This document shows, in pieces, positions 8,503-16,977 of a DNA stretch of 64,000 bases. Source of the stretch: an uncultured Alistipes sp. GTDB taxonomy: Bacteria; Bacteroidota; Bacteroidia; Bacteroidales; UBA932. The notes under the pieces are model-generated. The model made no database searches, was not told the origin of the DNA, and was given only the letters and a program-made list of their open reading frames with translations. Numbering within the stretch: the stretch's first letter is position 1; every line of letters begins with the position of its first letter. Made by a program: the position numbers and the translations under genes. The stretch spans positions 26,512 through 90,511 of the forward strand of contig UQUJ01000003.1 in assembly GCA_900544195.1 (NCBI GenBank), in the 5' to 3' direction.

Positions 8503-9269
8503 GGATTATATTGAAATATTCATTGACGGCTTTTTTGCTGATGCTTTCCTGCGCGGTGGCTTTTGCACAGACAGACCGCAGGGAGGTCCGCGCAGGCAAC
8601 CGTCAGTTCAAGAAAGGGAATTGGCAGAACGCTGAGATAGAGTACCGTAAGGCTCAGGTGAAGGACACCTCTTCATTCGCCGCCAATTACAACCTTGCCG
8701 GGGCTCTTTATCGTGAAGGGAATTACGATGAGGCCGGAAAGTCTTTGGAAAGATTGAAGGATGTCGCTCCGATGTCGGCCAATTCCGCTGACTATTATTA
8801 CAACCTTGGCAACATCGCTGTCCGGAAGAAGGACTGGAAGTCCGCTGTAGATGCCTACAAACAATCCTTGCTCCGTAATCCCGGGGATTTGGACGCGAAA
8901 GAGAATTATGCCTATGCCAAGCAGATGCTGAAGAATGAAGGTGGCGATGGCGGTGATGACCAACAGAATCAGGATCAGAACAACGACCGGAACAATCAGA
9001 ACAACAATAACGGGCAGAATCAGGATAACGACCAGAACAAAGATCAGAATCAAGACCAGAACCAGAATAATGATCAGAACAAGGAGCAGAATCAAGGAGA
9101 CCGGCCGAAACCTCAGCAAGGCGAGGGGCAGGGGGAGGCCAAGATCTCCCCGCAGCAGGCTCAACAGATGCTGAAGGCGGTTCAGGCCCGTGAGAAGGAG
9201 ACTCAGGACAAGGTCAACAAGGAGAAGGCGGCTCTGCTGAAATCCCGCCAGAAAGAGAAGAATTGGTAA
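8499..9269 (+). CDS. batC: BatC, TPR protein with an Asn/Gln-rich linker
   Basis: A 256-residue exported protein with a signal peptide (about residues 1-24, ending AVAFAQ), tetratricopeptide repeats from about 30 to 145 (for example YYYNLGNIAVRKKDWKSAVD), then an extremely polar stretch from about 150 to 205 made of N, Q, D and K repeats, and a short helical tail. The polar stretch is probably a flexible linker. The position right after batB and the tail KALLKSRQKEKNW-like end fit BatC. The four-base overlap with batB shows coupling. Confidence 0.88.
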   Translation: MRIILKYSLTAFLLMLSCAVAFAQTDRREVRAGNRQFKKGNWQNAEIEYRKAQVKDTSSFAANYNLAGALYREGNYDEAGKSLERLKDVAPMSANSADYYYNLGNIAVRKKDWKSAVDAYKQSLLRNPGDLDAKENYAYAKQMLKNEGGDGGDDQQNQDQNNDRNNQNNNNGQNQDNDQNKDQNQDQNQNNDQNKEQNQGDRPKPQQGEGQGEAKISPQQAQQMLKAVQAREKETQDKVNKEKAALLKSRQKEKNW

Positions 9270-9279
9270 TAGTGTGAAT

Positions 9280-11910
9280 ATGAAGAGATTGTTTTACATT
9301 GCGGCTTTTTTGCTCATAGCATTGTTTGAGGCCTCCGCCCAGAATGTCATCCGGGTTGAAGCTCCTGATGTGGTTGCTGTGAACGAGCAGTTCAATGTCA
9401 CTTTCATCATTGAGGGTGAGAAGAGTCCTTCGGACTTCCAATGGTCTCAAGGTGATGATTTCCAATTGGTATGGGGACCCCAAAGAGGCTCAAGCTCCAG
9501 CGTGCAGATCATCAACGGGAAGCGTTCTTCTTCCCATCAGACCACATTTACCTATATTCTGATTCCAAAGTCTACGGGAACATTCCAGCTTCCGGCTGCC
9601 ACGGCTATGCTTTCGGGAGACAAAATAACTTCCTCCCAGACCTCGGTCCAGGTAGTGAGCGACGGGGCGTCTTCCTCGCATTCATCGGGGCAGGGTGGAA
9701 ACTCCTCTGGTGACGGACAGCGGTCATCTTCCGCATCTGGAGAAATCTCTTCGAGTGACCTGTTCCTTAGGCTGTCGCTAAGCCGTACGGAAGTGGTTAT
9801 AGGGGAGCCGATCACAGCCACGCTCAAGATCTACCAGCGAGTCAACGTGGTGCAGTTTGAAAATGCCAAACTCCCTACATTCAATGGATTCTGGAGTCAG
9901 GAAACCTATGTCCCAACCAGCATTGAGTTCAAGCGTGAGAGTCTGGATGACAGAATCTACCAAACCGCAGTGCTCAGGTCCTATGTCCTGATCCCTCAGC
10001 AGTCCGGGACAATCACGATCGACCCGTCAGAACTTGTCTGCGTAGTGAGCGTCAGGAACAATGCGCCAACCTCCAACAGTTTGTTTGACAGGTTTTTTCA
10101 GGATGACTACCGTACCATTCGCAAAAGGGTCACAACTTCACCTGTCAAAGTCAAGGTGAATCCGCTTCCGTCCGGACAGCCAGCCTCGTTCGGTGGCGGT
10201 GTCGGCAGTTTCGGAATATCCGCGCGTCTGACCACGGACAACCTCAAGACTCATGATGCCGCTTCATTGATCATAACTGTTTCCGGACGCGGAAATGTGG
10301 CGTTGCTTGAGGAGCCGAAAGTCAATTTCCCGCCTGACTTCGAGGTCTATGACACCAAGGCAACGGAAAACACGGACAAGAGTAATGGCGGAACATCGGG
10401 CAGCAAGTCTTTTGAATATCCTTTCATTCCGAGAAGCCATGGTGATTTCACGATTGATCCGGTGGAATATTCATACTATGATGTCAATGCCGGCAAGTAT
10501 GTGACTCTCAAGACCGATCCGTTGCACATCAAAGTGGCCAAGGGAAAGGAAGGTGATTCCGTTCCAGCCACAACGGTCTCTTCCGGAGTCGAGAGAAAGG
10601 ATGTGAAGAGCCTTGCTGATGACATCAGGTTCATATTCACAGGCAAACCGAATCTTTCCGGTTCGGGGACGTTCTTTGTCGGGTCGGTGTTCTTCTGGAT
10701 TCTGTTGGCTCTGATGATCTTTGGGGCAACCGCTGTGTACCTTGCGTTCAGAAAGGTGGCCGCGATGCGGGCGGATGTCGCCGGGACTAAGAACAGACGC
10801 GCCACAAAGATGGCTCAGAAGCGTCTCAAACAGGCAGGCGAATATCTTGACAAGAGTCTCTACACTGCTTTCTATGAGGAACTTCATAAGGCTCTCATCG
10901 GATTCATTTCCGACAAATTGAACATGGACATGTCAGAGATAAGCAAGGAAAACATAGCTTCCGCGCTCACGGACGGCGGTGTGAGTGAGGAACAGACAGA
11001 GGCTTTCACAGACCTACTGGACGCCTGTGAGTTCGCGCGTTATTCTCCTGATGGAGGAAACGATGCGATGAGATCTCACTACGACGATGCGCTGAAGGTG
11101 ATCTCATCAATCGATTCAGGTCTCAAGACCAGAGGAAAATCATTTAGAAAGGTCGCCACGGTTGTGACATTGTTACTTTCCATTGGATTTTCAATGAATA
11201 TCCAGGCGAAGGATCTGGATTCTCTCTGGACAGCAGGTGTGCAGGCCTACACTGACGGCAAGTTTGCCGATGCCTTGGCGGCTTGGACTTCCATTGAAGA
11301 GTCCGGACAGAAATCCGCCACGCTTTACTATAACCTTGGTAACGCTTGGTTCAAACAAGCCAACTACCCGAAGGCGATTCTGAACTACGAAAGAGCTTTG
11401 AGGCTTGATCCGTCATATTCGGATGCCCGTTACAATCTGGAGTTCACAAGTAATTTTGTGCAGGACAAGATCGAGCCTGTTCCTGAGTTCATTCTCAAGA
11501 GTGTCGCAAGGAAAGTCTGCTACGTGATGGGATCCAACGCCTGGGCGGTCATATTCCTTGTGCTGCTTGCCGCAGCCTTGATGATGGGACTTCTGTTCCT
11601 GCTGGGTTCATCGGTCGGCAAAAGACGTGTGGGCTTCTATTGCGGAATCGTGCTTCTGCTGCTATCCGCCGGGGCTTTGAGTTTCTCAATCTGGCAGAAA
11701 TCCGACAGTGTGAAGACCGACACGGCGATCGTGATGTCACCGGTTTCATCGGTGAAAAGTTCTCCGTCATCCGGCTCGTCAAAGGATCTTTTCGTGATCC
11801 ACGAAGGCACGAAAGTCACGATTCTGGACGAGGTGGGCACTTGGAGAAATATCTCACTTGCGGATGGACGTCAGGGCTGGATAACTTCCAACGAGCTTGA
11901 GGTAATATAG
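9280..11910 (+). CDS. batD: BatD-BatE fusion protein
   Basis: The first part (to about residue 620) is BatD: a signal peptide, beta-rich extracytoplasmic domains, a membrane helix (FFVGSVFFWILLALMIFGATAVYLAF, about residues 468-493) and a helical cytoplasmic tail. The second part looks like BatE: a signal-peptide-like helix (VATVVTLLLSIGFSMNIQA), TPR repeats (ATLYYNLGNAWFKQANYPKA), two further membrane helices and a C-terminal SH3-like domain (WRNISLADGRQGWI). In many relatives these are two genes. No stop or frameshift is seen between them. I chose ATG 9280 over the GTG at 9274. Confidence 0.88.
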   Translation: MKRLFYIAAFLLIALFEASAQNVIRVEAPDVVAVNEQFNVTFIIEGEKSPSDFQWSQGDDFQLVWGPQRGSSSSVQIINGKRSSSHQTTFTYILIPKSTGTFQLPAATAMLSGDKITSSQTSVQVVSDGASSSHSSGQGGNSSGDGQRSSSASGEISSSDLFLRLSLSRTEVVIGEPITATLKIYQRVNVVQFENAKLPTFNGFWSQETYVPTSIEFKRESLDDRIYQTAVLRSYVLIPQQSGTITIDPSELVCVVSVRNNAPTSNSLFDRFFQDDYRTIRKRVTTSPVKVKVNPLPSGQPASFGGGVGSFGISARLTTDNLKTHDAASLIITVSGRGNVALLEEPKVNFPPDFEVYDTKATENTDKSNGGTSGSKSFEYPFIPRSHGDFTIDPVEYSYYDVNAGKYVTLKTDPLHIKVAKGKEGDSVPATTVSSGVERKDVKSLADDIRFIFTGKPNLSGSGTFFVGSVFFWILLALMIFGATAVYLAFRKVAAMRADVAGTKNRRATKMAQKRLKQAGEYLDKSLYTAFYEELHKALIGFISDKLNMDMSEISKENIASALTDGGVSEEQTEAFTDLLDACEFARYSPDGGNDAMRSHYDDALKVISSIDSGLKTRGKSFRKVATVVTLLLSIGFSMNIQAKDLDSLWTAGVQAYTDGKFADALAAWTSIEESGQKSATLYYNLGNAWFKQANYPKAILNYERALRLDPSYSDARYNLEFTSNFVQDKIEPVPEFILKSVARKVCYVMGSNAWAVIFLVLLAAALMMGLLFLLGSSVGKRRVGFYCGIVLLLLSAGALSFSIWQKSDSVKTDTAIVMSPVSSVKSSPSSGSSKDLFVIHEGTKVTILDEVGTWRNISLADGRQGWITSNELEVI

Positions 11911-11923
11911 TTGAATATAAATG

Positions 11924-11963
11924 AAAAAGGCTGACCCTGAATGTCTTCGGTCAGCCTTTTTTT
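11924..11963. terminator. Bidirectional terminator after the Bat operon
   Basis: AAAGGCTGACC and GGTCAGCCTTT form an 11-bp perfect stem with A and T runs on the two sides. It can end both the Bat operon and the convergent kinase gene. Confidence 0.85.
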
Positions 11964-11978
11964 GATGTGTTGTGCGGC

Positions 11979-13709
11979 TTAGTCCCTTGTCAGCGTCTGG
12001 CCGCCGATGAACTCGCGCATGATTGAGGTCGGCGGAATCGCTGAGATCTCACCCGGCTGGAGGGCGATGATGTAATCCAGAAACTTGAGCAGACGCACGG
12101 CCTCGGTGTAGGCAGGGGAGTTCGGCGAAATCCTGCGTAGAAGCGGTTCGGCGTAATATTTCAGCATCGGAAGCTCGAAGATCAGGGCAGAGTTGAACAG
12201 CACGTCCGCGTTCTCCTGGAACGGGAATATATTTTTGCTTTCTCCCCGTCGCACGCTGTTCCATCTCATGATGGTCTCTTCGGGAGTGATGCCCCTGACA
12301 CGGTTGTCGCGCACCATCCTGCGGAGTAGGCGGTTGTCCGATGTGGACATGTTGTTGTTCTCATCGATGTTCAGCGAGGTCAGGGCGGAGACATAGACTC
12401 TGAATATCCTTGAATTGTCAACAGTTGAGGTCATCTCCGGGTTCAGGGCGTGAATGCCTTCCATGATCAGGATGTCCTTGTCCTCAAGGCGTAGCTTGTT
12501 GCCCTCGAAGATTCTGTTTCCTGTCTTGAAGTCGAATCTTGGAATCTCAACCTCTTTCCCCTCAAGAAGTTCGTTGAGCTGTTTGTTGAGGAATTCGAGA
12601 TCCATGGCGTAGAGCGACTCGAAGTCATAGTTCCCGTCCTCGTCCTTCGGAGTGTGATCCCTGTCCACAAAATAGTTGTCCAACTCGATGACTTTCGGCT
12701 TGAGCCCTAACACCTTGCACTGTAGGGCTATTCTGAGTGATGATGATGTTTTTCCGCTTGATGACGGTCCCGCTATCATCACGATTCGCTTAGTTCCCCT
12801 CTCCAAGTAGATCCTGTCGGCTATCTTTGCGTAGTTCCTTTCGTGGAGGGATTCCGCCAAGTTGATGATGCTGACGGCCTTGCCGTCTTTCACGGCCTTG
12901 TTCAACGTCCCGATGCTCTCGATGTTGATGATGGAACACCAGTCGGAATATTCCTTGAGGGCCGCCGCTATCTTGCCTTGACGCTTCATCGGCATGACCT
13001 TGCTGAAGTCGGTCATCATCGGGGACTGAAGGCAAAACCCGTCACCCATTCCGCTGATGTCGAACACCTTGAGGTAACCGGTCGAAGGAATCAACGGTCC
13101 GTGGAAGGTGTCGGCCTTACCGTCAAGGTAATAGACGCTGCAACTGAATGTCCCCAAGCTCTTCTGAAGCTCGGCCTTCTGCGGCTGGTTGTTGGCGAGA
13201 AATAGAGACTCTGCCTCTTCGGAGAACATCTTTACCTTTGTAAACGGCAGGTCCTTCGCCACTATCTCCTTCATCTTCTCCCTTATCCTGTCAATCTCGT
13301 CATCGGTGACAAAATAAGGCTTGTGCCGCCCGTCTTCGTTCTTCCCCTTCTCGATGATTTCGCAGTATAGTCCGCTTGGCAGCGAGTGGTCGATCACAAG
13401 CACTTTGTCAGGATAAAGTTCCCTCACGGCATTCTGTAGCACGAAGCACAGCGACCGCACGTAGCTCCTTCTCCCGTCCGGGTGGTTGTAGCCGATAAAT
13501 TCGACTCTGTGCAGGTTCACCGGCTTGAAACTCAGCTCCTTCAGCTTGTTGTCCACCAGCGCGGCCAGCACATCGAATTTTTGGCCAGTCTTCTTGTCCG
13601 TGACAGATGAACAATACTTGTCCGACAAAGCCTTCAAATCCCGCCCGTTCTCAATCTTATGGTTCTTGCCGTCATTGACGCAGAACAATGTTATCTCATT
13701 CTTGTTCAT
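11979..13709 (-). CDS. TGS-domain nucleoside (uridine) kinase-like protein
   Basis: A 576-residue protein with a ThrRS-like N-terminal part (TGS, then an editing-domain-like region) and a C-terminal uridine kinase/phosphoribulokinase P-loop domain. The Walker A is IAGPSSSGKTSSS (about residues 310-322), followed by a DNYFVDRDHTPKDEDG lid region and MEGIHALNP. Uridine kinases phosphorylate uridine or cytidine, but the substrate of this fused form cannot be read from sequence. ATG 13709 is preferred to the in-frame TTG at 13715. It is convergent with the Bat operon and shares its terminator. Confidence 0.85.
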   Translation of the reverse strand: MNKNEITLFCVNDGKNHKIENGRDLKALSDKYCSSVTDKKTGQKFDVLAALVDNKLKELSFKPVNLHRVEFIGYNHPDGRRSYVRSLCFVLQNAVRELYPDKVLVIDHSLPSGLYCEIIEKGKNEDGRHKPYFVTDDEIDRIREKMKEIVAKDLPFTKVKMFSEEAESLFLANNQPQKAELQKSLGTFSCSVYYLDGKADTFHGPLIPSTGYLKVFDISGMGDGFCLQSPMMTDFSKVMPMKRQGKIAAALKEYSDWCSIINIESIGTLNKAVKDGKAVSIINLAESLHERNYAKIADRIYLERGTKRIVMIAGPSSSGKTSSSLRIALQCKVLGLKPKVIELDNYFVDRDHTPKDEDGNYDFESLYAMDLEFLNKQLNELLEGKEVEIPRFDFKTGNRIFEGNKLRLEDKDILIMEGIHALNPEMTSTVDNSRIFRVYVSALTSLNIDENNNMSTSDNRLLRRMVRDNRVRGITPEETIMRWNSVRRGESKNIFPFQENADVLFNSALIFELPMLKYYAEPLLRRISPNSPAYTEAVRLLKFLDYIIALQPGEISAIPPTSIMREFIGGQTLTRD

Positions 13710-13805
13710 TTTCAATTTTAATTAAAAGGAATCTTTCAAAGTTAATCAAAAATGATGTCAAACTCACCGTTGTAATAATAAATTAACATTTAGCGTCGTC
13801 CCTGA

Positions 13806-13836
13806 TTGCTTAATCAAGGAATAATGATTATGTTTG
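13806..13836 (+). promoter_or_regulatory. Promoter for the split C13 peptidase module
   Basis: TTG (13806-13808) is followed after 20 bases by TATGTTTG (13829-13836), a good match to the Bacteroidetes -33/-7 pattern. The first ATG lies about 58 bases downstream. Confidence 0.6.
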
Positions 13837-13894
13837 TGAATGTTTAACCACAAACTATCACTAAAGAGGACAGTAACATAATAAATTTGAACGT

Positions 13895-14317
13895 ATGAAA
13901 AGAATATTACCGTTTGTTTTTGCAGCCATCATGATGGCGATTTCCTGTACTAAAGAGAACAATGATGAACCGTACAACCCTGACGGCTCCCCGATAACGC
14001 AGGCGCAGGCCTTGGAGATTGTCAAGGAGGACATTGATGAGTATGATATGGTTTATGTCACTAGTGCTATAGCAAGAAAAAACATGGTACTTGATATTCC
14101 TATGGATGGCTCACGTGTTGTTAAAGTTCCTTGTGATTCATGGATAGTGGCAATAGATTCTGATCCTCTGGCCAACGGTGGCCAGAAATGGTTGTATATT
14201 TATGTTGATGCATATACTGGTAACGCAGATAAAGAATCGTGGGAATGGGGCATGCCTTGGCAAGAAGGGATAGAATTCATATGCGTGAAAAATACATTTG
14301 CAGGAATCACTAAGTAA
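13895..14317 (+). CDS. Lipoprotein, probable N-terminal part of a split C13 peptidase
   Basis: A 140-residue lipoprotein: a signal peptide with a lipobox at the Cys of MAISC (about residue 18), then one small domain containing CDSWIVAIDSDPLANGG and WLYIYVDAYTG. Bacteroidetes C13 peptidases as I recall them carry a similar domain ahead of the catalytic part (a DSWFFFIDD-type motif). This gene and the peptidase at 14483 are in the same reading phase, and the stop codon TAA (14315-14317) lies inside the repeat between them. I infer that one gene was cut in two. It could still be secreted and work as a separate small lipoprotein. Confidence 0.7.
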   Translation: MKRILPFVFAAIMMAISCTKENNDEPYNPDGSPITQAQALEIVKEDIDEYDMVYVTSAIARKNMVLDIPMDGSRVVKVPCDSWIVAIDSDPLANGGQKWLYIYVDAYTGNADKESWEWGMPWQEGIEFICVKNTFAGITK

Positions 14318-14472
14318 CCTTCAAAAAATAACCTGCATCATCTTAAGGAATCTTTTCGGTCTATATCTCTTTTCTCATCAGTCATGTGCCACCGGCACAC
14401 TCCTTCTTCGAAAATAGATCTATCCTCGAAAATATTCTCTTAATCTGAGGCAACTTATTTTTTTCATGTTAC
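14314..14472 (+). repeat. MITE-like repeat A, full copy (159 bp)
   Basis: The element runs from GTAACCTTCAAAAAATAA to TTATTTTTTTCATGTTAC, imperfect inverted ends, and is flanked on both sides by TAA (14311-14313 and 14473-14475), which looks like a target-site duplication. The centre has the hairpin TGTGCC-ACC-GGCACA. There is no coding capacity. A second copy of exactly the same length lies at 56111. Confidence 0.85.
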
Positions 14473-14482
14473 TAAATCAGAG

Positions 14483-15835
14483 ATGAAAATCTCATGTAAC
14501 TCTTACTCCTATAGTTTAATGGAATCTGGCGATAGTATGTCTAACAACTGGGCGGTGATTATCAGCGGAGGTGCTAATCCAATCTTGAATCATGAGCGTT
14601 ACTGGAACAATTGCTCTGCAATGTACAAATGTCTGCGGAATGTTTATAATTATAGGAGAGACAGGATATTTGTTTTGATGTCTGATGGCGTGTCGTCAGA
14701 TCCTGACAGACACTTGAATAACGGATGGTATGAATCGTCTCCGCAGGACCTGGATGGAGACGGTAATGATGACATCAATTTTTCAGCCACAAAGGCGAAT
14801 ATCTCAACGGTTTTCAATTATCTTCGAGATCATGTTGCTGTTGACGAGCAGGTCCTTGTTTTTGTCACCGACCACGGATCAAGACATGATGATGAATCCT
14901 ACATCACTCTATGGGGAGGGTCGGAGATCTCTGCCTCGGAGTTTGCAAATGAGGTCAAGAAGATAAATGACTCATCCCGAAAGCATGTAGTTCTTGGCCA
15001 GTGCTACAGCGGTGGATTCATAGGCCCGCTGTCTTCTTGCTGGAACGTGTCTGTCGCAACCGCCTGTGCCTATAATCAGGCCTCTTCTGCAAGAAGCGGA
15101 TCCATGTATGACGAGTTCCTCTATCATTGGATAAGCGCGGCTGCCGGAAGAACTCCGGGTGGAACAGTAGTCAATGCCGACCTGAACGGCTATGACGGAG
15201 TCTCCGCGGAGGAAATATTCCGCTATTCCCAGGATAAGGATGAAAAAGACGAGGCCTCTCAGTATGCATCCTCTCCAGGTCCAATGGGAGAGAAGTACGG
15301 GCTGTCAGGCGAGGAGTTCGGCTATCCGGTGTTCTCCAATCCGCCATTGCACATGACCTCGGGCGAAGACTATACCGCGAGCCTGTCCAATCTGCCCGCC
15401 TCCTGCACGATAGATTGGACGACGATGCGTGACGGGAACATTTCTTTTGACCGAGTGTCCCCATCATCGGTGCGTGTGAGAAAGGTCAGTGGTTCACCGA
15501 TGGCTGATGATTATGTCAAGGCAGAGGTGAGCACATCGTTCAAGACATATTCCTTCAGGCAGGATGTTTATCTGTGGGAGTCCGGGATCCACCACACCGA
15601 TGGCCTGATAGAAGGCTCGCTGACCTCCGGCACGTTCTCCCTGCCGTTCGGCTGCCCGGATGTGTCCTCCTACGAATGGATGATAGACGGTGCGGAGTAT
15701 GAGGTCATCGATGCGTCCACTCACATCATGAATTTTGTGGCCTCAGGGGAGATTCCGGAGGAATACGCTGTTTCCGTGTCGTTCGTGAACCCTTTGGGTA
15801 GTAATACAACAATCGTAAGACGTTTTTACCAATGA
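14483..15835 (+). CDS. C13 (legumain-like) cysteine peptidase, catalytic part
   Basis: The catalytic domain starts at about residue 20 (WAVIISGG) and holds the pieces expected of C13 peptidases: RYWNNC, VLMSDGVSSDPDRH, the aspartate-rich SSPQDLDGDGNDDI, the catalytic His in VTDHGSRHDD (about 137) and the catalytic Cys in LGQCYSGGF (about 173). Residues from about 290 on are beta-rich, Ig-like. No signal peptide precedes the domain: the start lies only 10 bases after the repeat, and the signal and N-terminal domain are in the gene upstream. As it stands the protein may stay in the cytoplasm, unless translation reaches it some other way. The stop overlaps the next gene. Confidence 0.85.
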   Translation: MKISCNSYSYSLMESGDSMSNNWAVIISGGANPILNHERYWNNCSAMYKCLRNVYNYRRDRIFVLMSDGVSSDPDRHLNNGWYESSPQDLDGDGNDDINFSATKANISTVFNYLRDHVAVDEQVLVFVTDHGSRHDDESYITLWGGSEISASEFANEVKKINDSSRKHVVLGQCYSGGFIGPLSSCWNVSVATACAYNQASSARSGSMYDEFLYHWISAAAGRTPGGTVVNADLNGYDGVSAEEIFRYSQDKDEKDEASQYASSPGPMGEKYGLSGEEFGYPVFSNPPLHMTSGEDYTASLSNLPASCTIDWTTMRDGNISFDRVSPSSVRVRKVSGSPMADDYVKAEVSTSFKTYSFRQDVYLWESGIHHTDGLIEGSLTSGTFSLPFGCPDVSSYEWMIDGAEYEVIDASTHIMNFVASGEIPEEYAVSVSFVNPLGSNTTIVRRFYQ

Positions 15836-16941
15836 AAGCAAGATTGATAAACATCCTGCTGTTAGCGTCGCTGCTGCCGTCGGCCTTATTGTCCTGTGTA
15901 GAGCCGATAGACCTTAATGCTGGCGAAGATCCTCAGGTGGTGGTGAACTGCATACTGACTGAGGATGACGTCCAGACATTGGAGATGTACTACACTCCGA
16001 CCTCGATGGACGGTGCCCGCCGTCCGGTCGAAGACGCGGAGGTTATTCTAAGGTGCGGCTATGCCGGGACCGGAAAGTTTCACTATGTAGGTGATGGCCT
16101 TTGGCAATGCGAGTACAGACCCGAATACGGCAAAGAGTACAATTTAATGATAGTGATGGAGGGCCATGTCCTTCAGGCATCCACTAAGTTCCCTGCTGAC
16201 GTGACCGTGGCCTGCTATGGCAGAGGGTATGACGCAAGCGAGGGACGTCATAAGAAAGGGTACCTGATGTACTCATACGAGCTGCGCCTTTTCAATCGTT
16301 CCCCAGAGTGTCCTCGTTATGGCTATCCTTGCCTTCTCGCCAGCCACCTGTGGGCGTTTCCTAAAGACAAGGGATGGGGCGAGGACTACCAGAAATACAT
16401 AGCCACCAGCCACCTCTGCGCTGACGACTTCAACCTTACCTCCCTTCGTGTGCGTGATCTTCCGTGTTTCTCGGCCGACTCGATCAAGGTGATGCCCAAG
16501 TGGCTTCGTGAGGAGTTGGGCTGGTATCCTCTGATGATGGGAGACTTGCAGGTGCATCAGGGTTTCGTGCGCATCGACATTCCCAAGGACTACCATAGCG
16601 GAAAGACACAGGAAGAACTGAAAGATTCCCCGATATATACGGACATATCCTTTGTTCTGGCAAGGCCGTTCCCGACATCGTGGTCGAACTATGACGGCCC
16701 GTATCAGGAGCGAGGTGGCTTGTATGATATTTACATCCTCTCTGACGAAGCAGATAACTACTTCAAGGACGTGTACCGAAAGCACTTGAATAAGGACAAC
16801 TTCCTGTTCGAGTACGACACCGAGAACATCTACACGAACATCAAGGGCGGGATAGGTGTTTTCGGAGCGATGATCCACCGGAACAATGAGACCGGGATAA
16901 GAGGTTATCTGAATGATTTTGTGCCGAGTGACAGAAAATAG
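15832..16941 (+). CDS. DUF4249-type lipoprotein
   Basis: A 369-residue lipoprotein with lipobox LLSC (about residue 21), followed by EPIDLNAGEDPQVVVNCILTE, the typical N-terminal region of DUF4249. Further on come Ig-like beta regions with DAEVILR and YNLMIVMEGH. Such lipoproteins commonly pair with a TonB-dependent receptor, as here (the receptor starts 36 bases later), and probably sit in the outer membrane or on the surface. The start overlaps the peptidase stop by four bases (ATGA), so the three genes form one operon. Its function is unknown. Confidence 0.8.
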   Translation: MKARLINILLLASLLPSALLSCVEPIDLNAGEDPQVVVNCILTEDDVQTLEMYYTPTSMDGARRPVEDAEVILRCGYAGTGKFHYVGDGLWQCEYRPEYGKEYNLMIVMEGHVLQASTKFPADVTVACYGRGYDASEGRHKKGYLMYSYELRLFNRSPECPRYGYPCLLASHLWAFPKDKGWGEDYQKYIATSHLCADDFNLTSLRVRDLPCFSADSIKVMPKWLREELGWYPLMMGDLQVHQGFVRIDIPKDYHSGKTQEELKDSPIYTDISFVLARPFPTSWSNYDGPYQERGGLYDIYILSDEADNYFKDVYRKHLNKDNFLFEYDTENIYTNIKGGIGVFGAMIHRNNETGIRGYLNDFVPSDRK

Positions 16942-16977
16942 GGATATGTTCGTTAGTTGAAAAAGAATATTAATATC

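Noticed and set aside
8935..9174. A repeat block in batC considered as a CRISPR or tandem array
   Set aside because: The repeats are irregular two-to-six-base steps that encode an Asn/Gln-rich linker in frame. No spacers or conserved repeat unit exist.
14314..14472. Repeat A considered as a CRISPR or an integron attC site
   Set aside because: No regular repeat-spacer spacing occurs, the core GTTRRRY/RYYYAAC sites are not present and the flanks are TAA or TTA instead.
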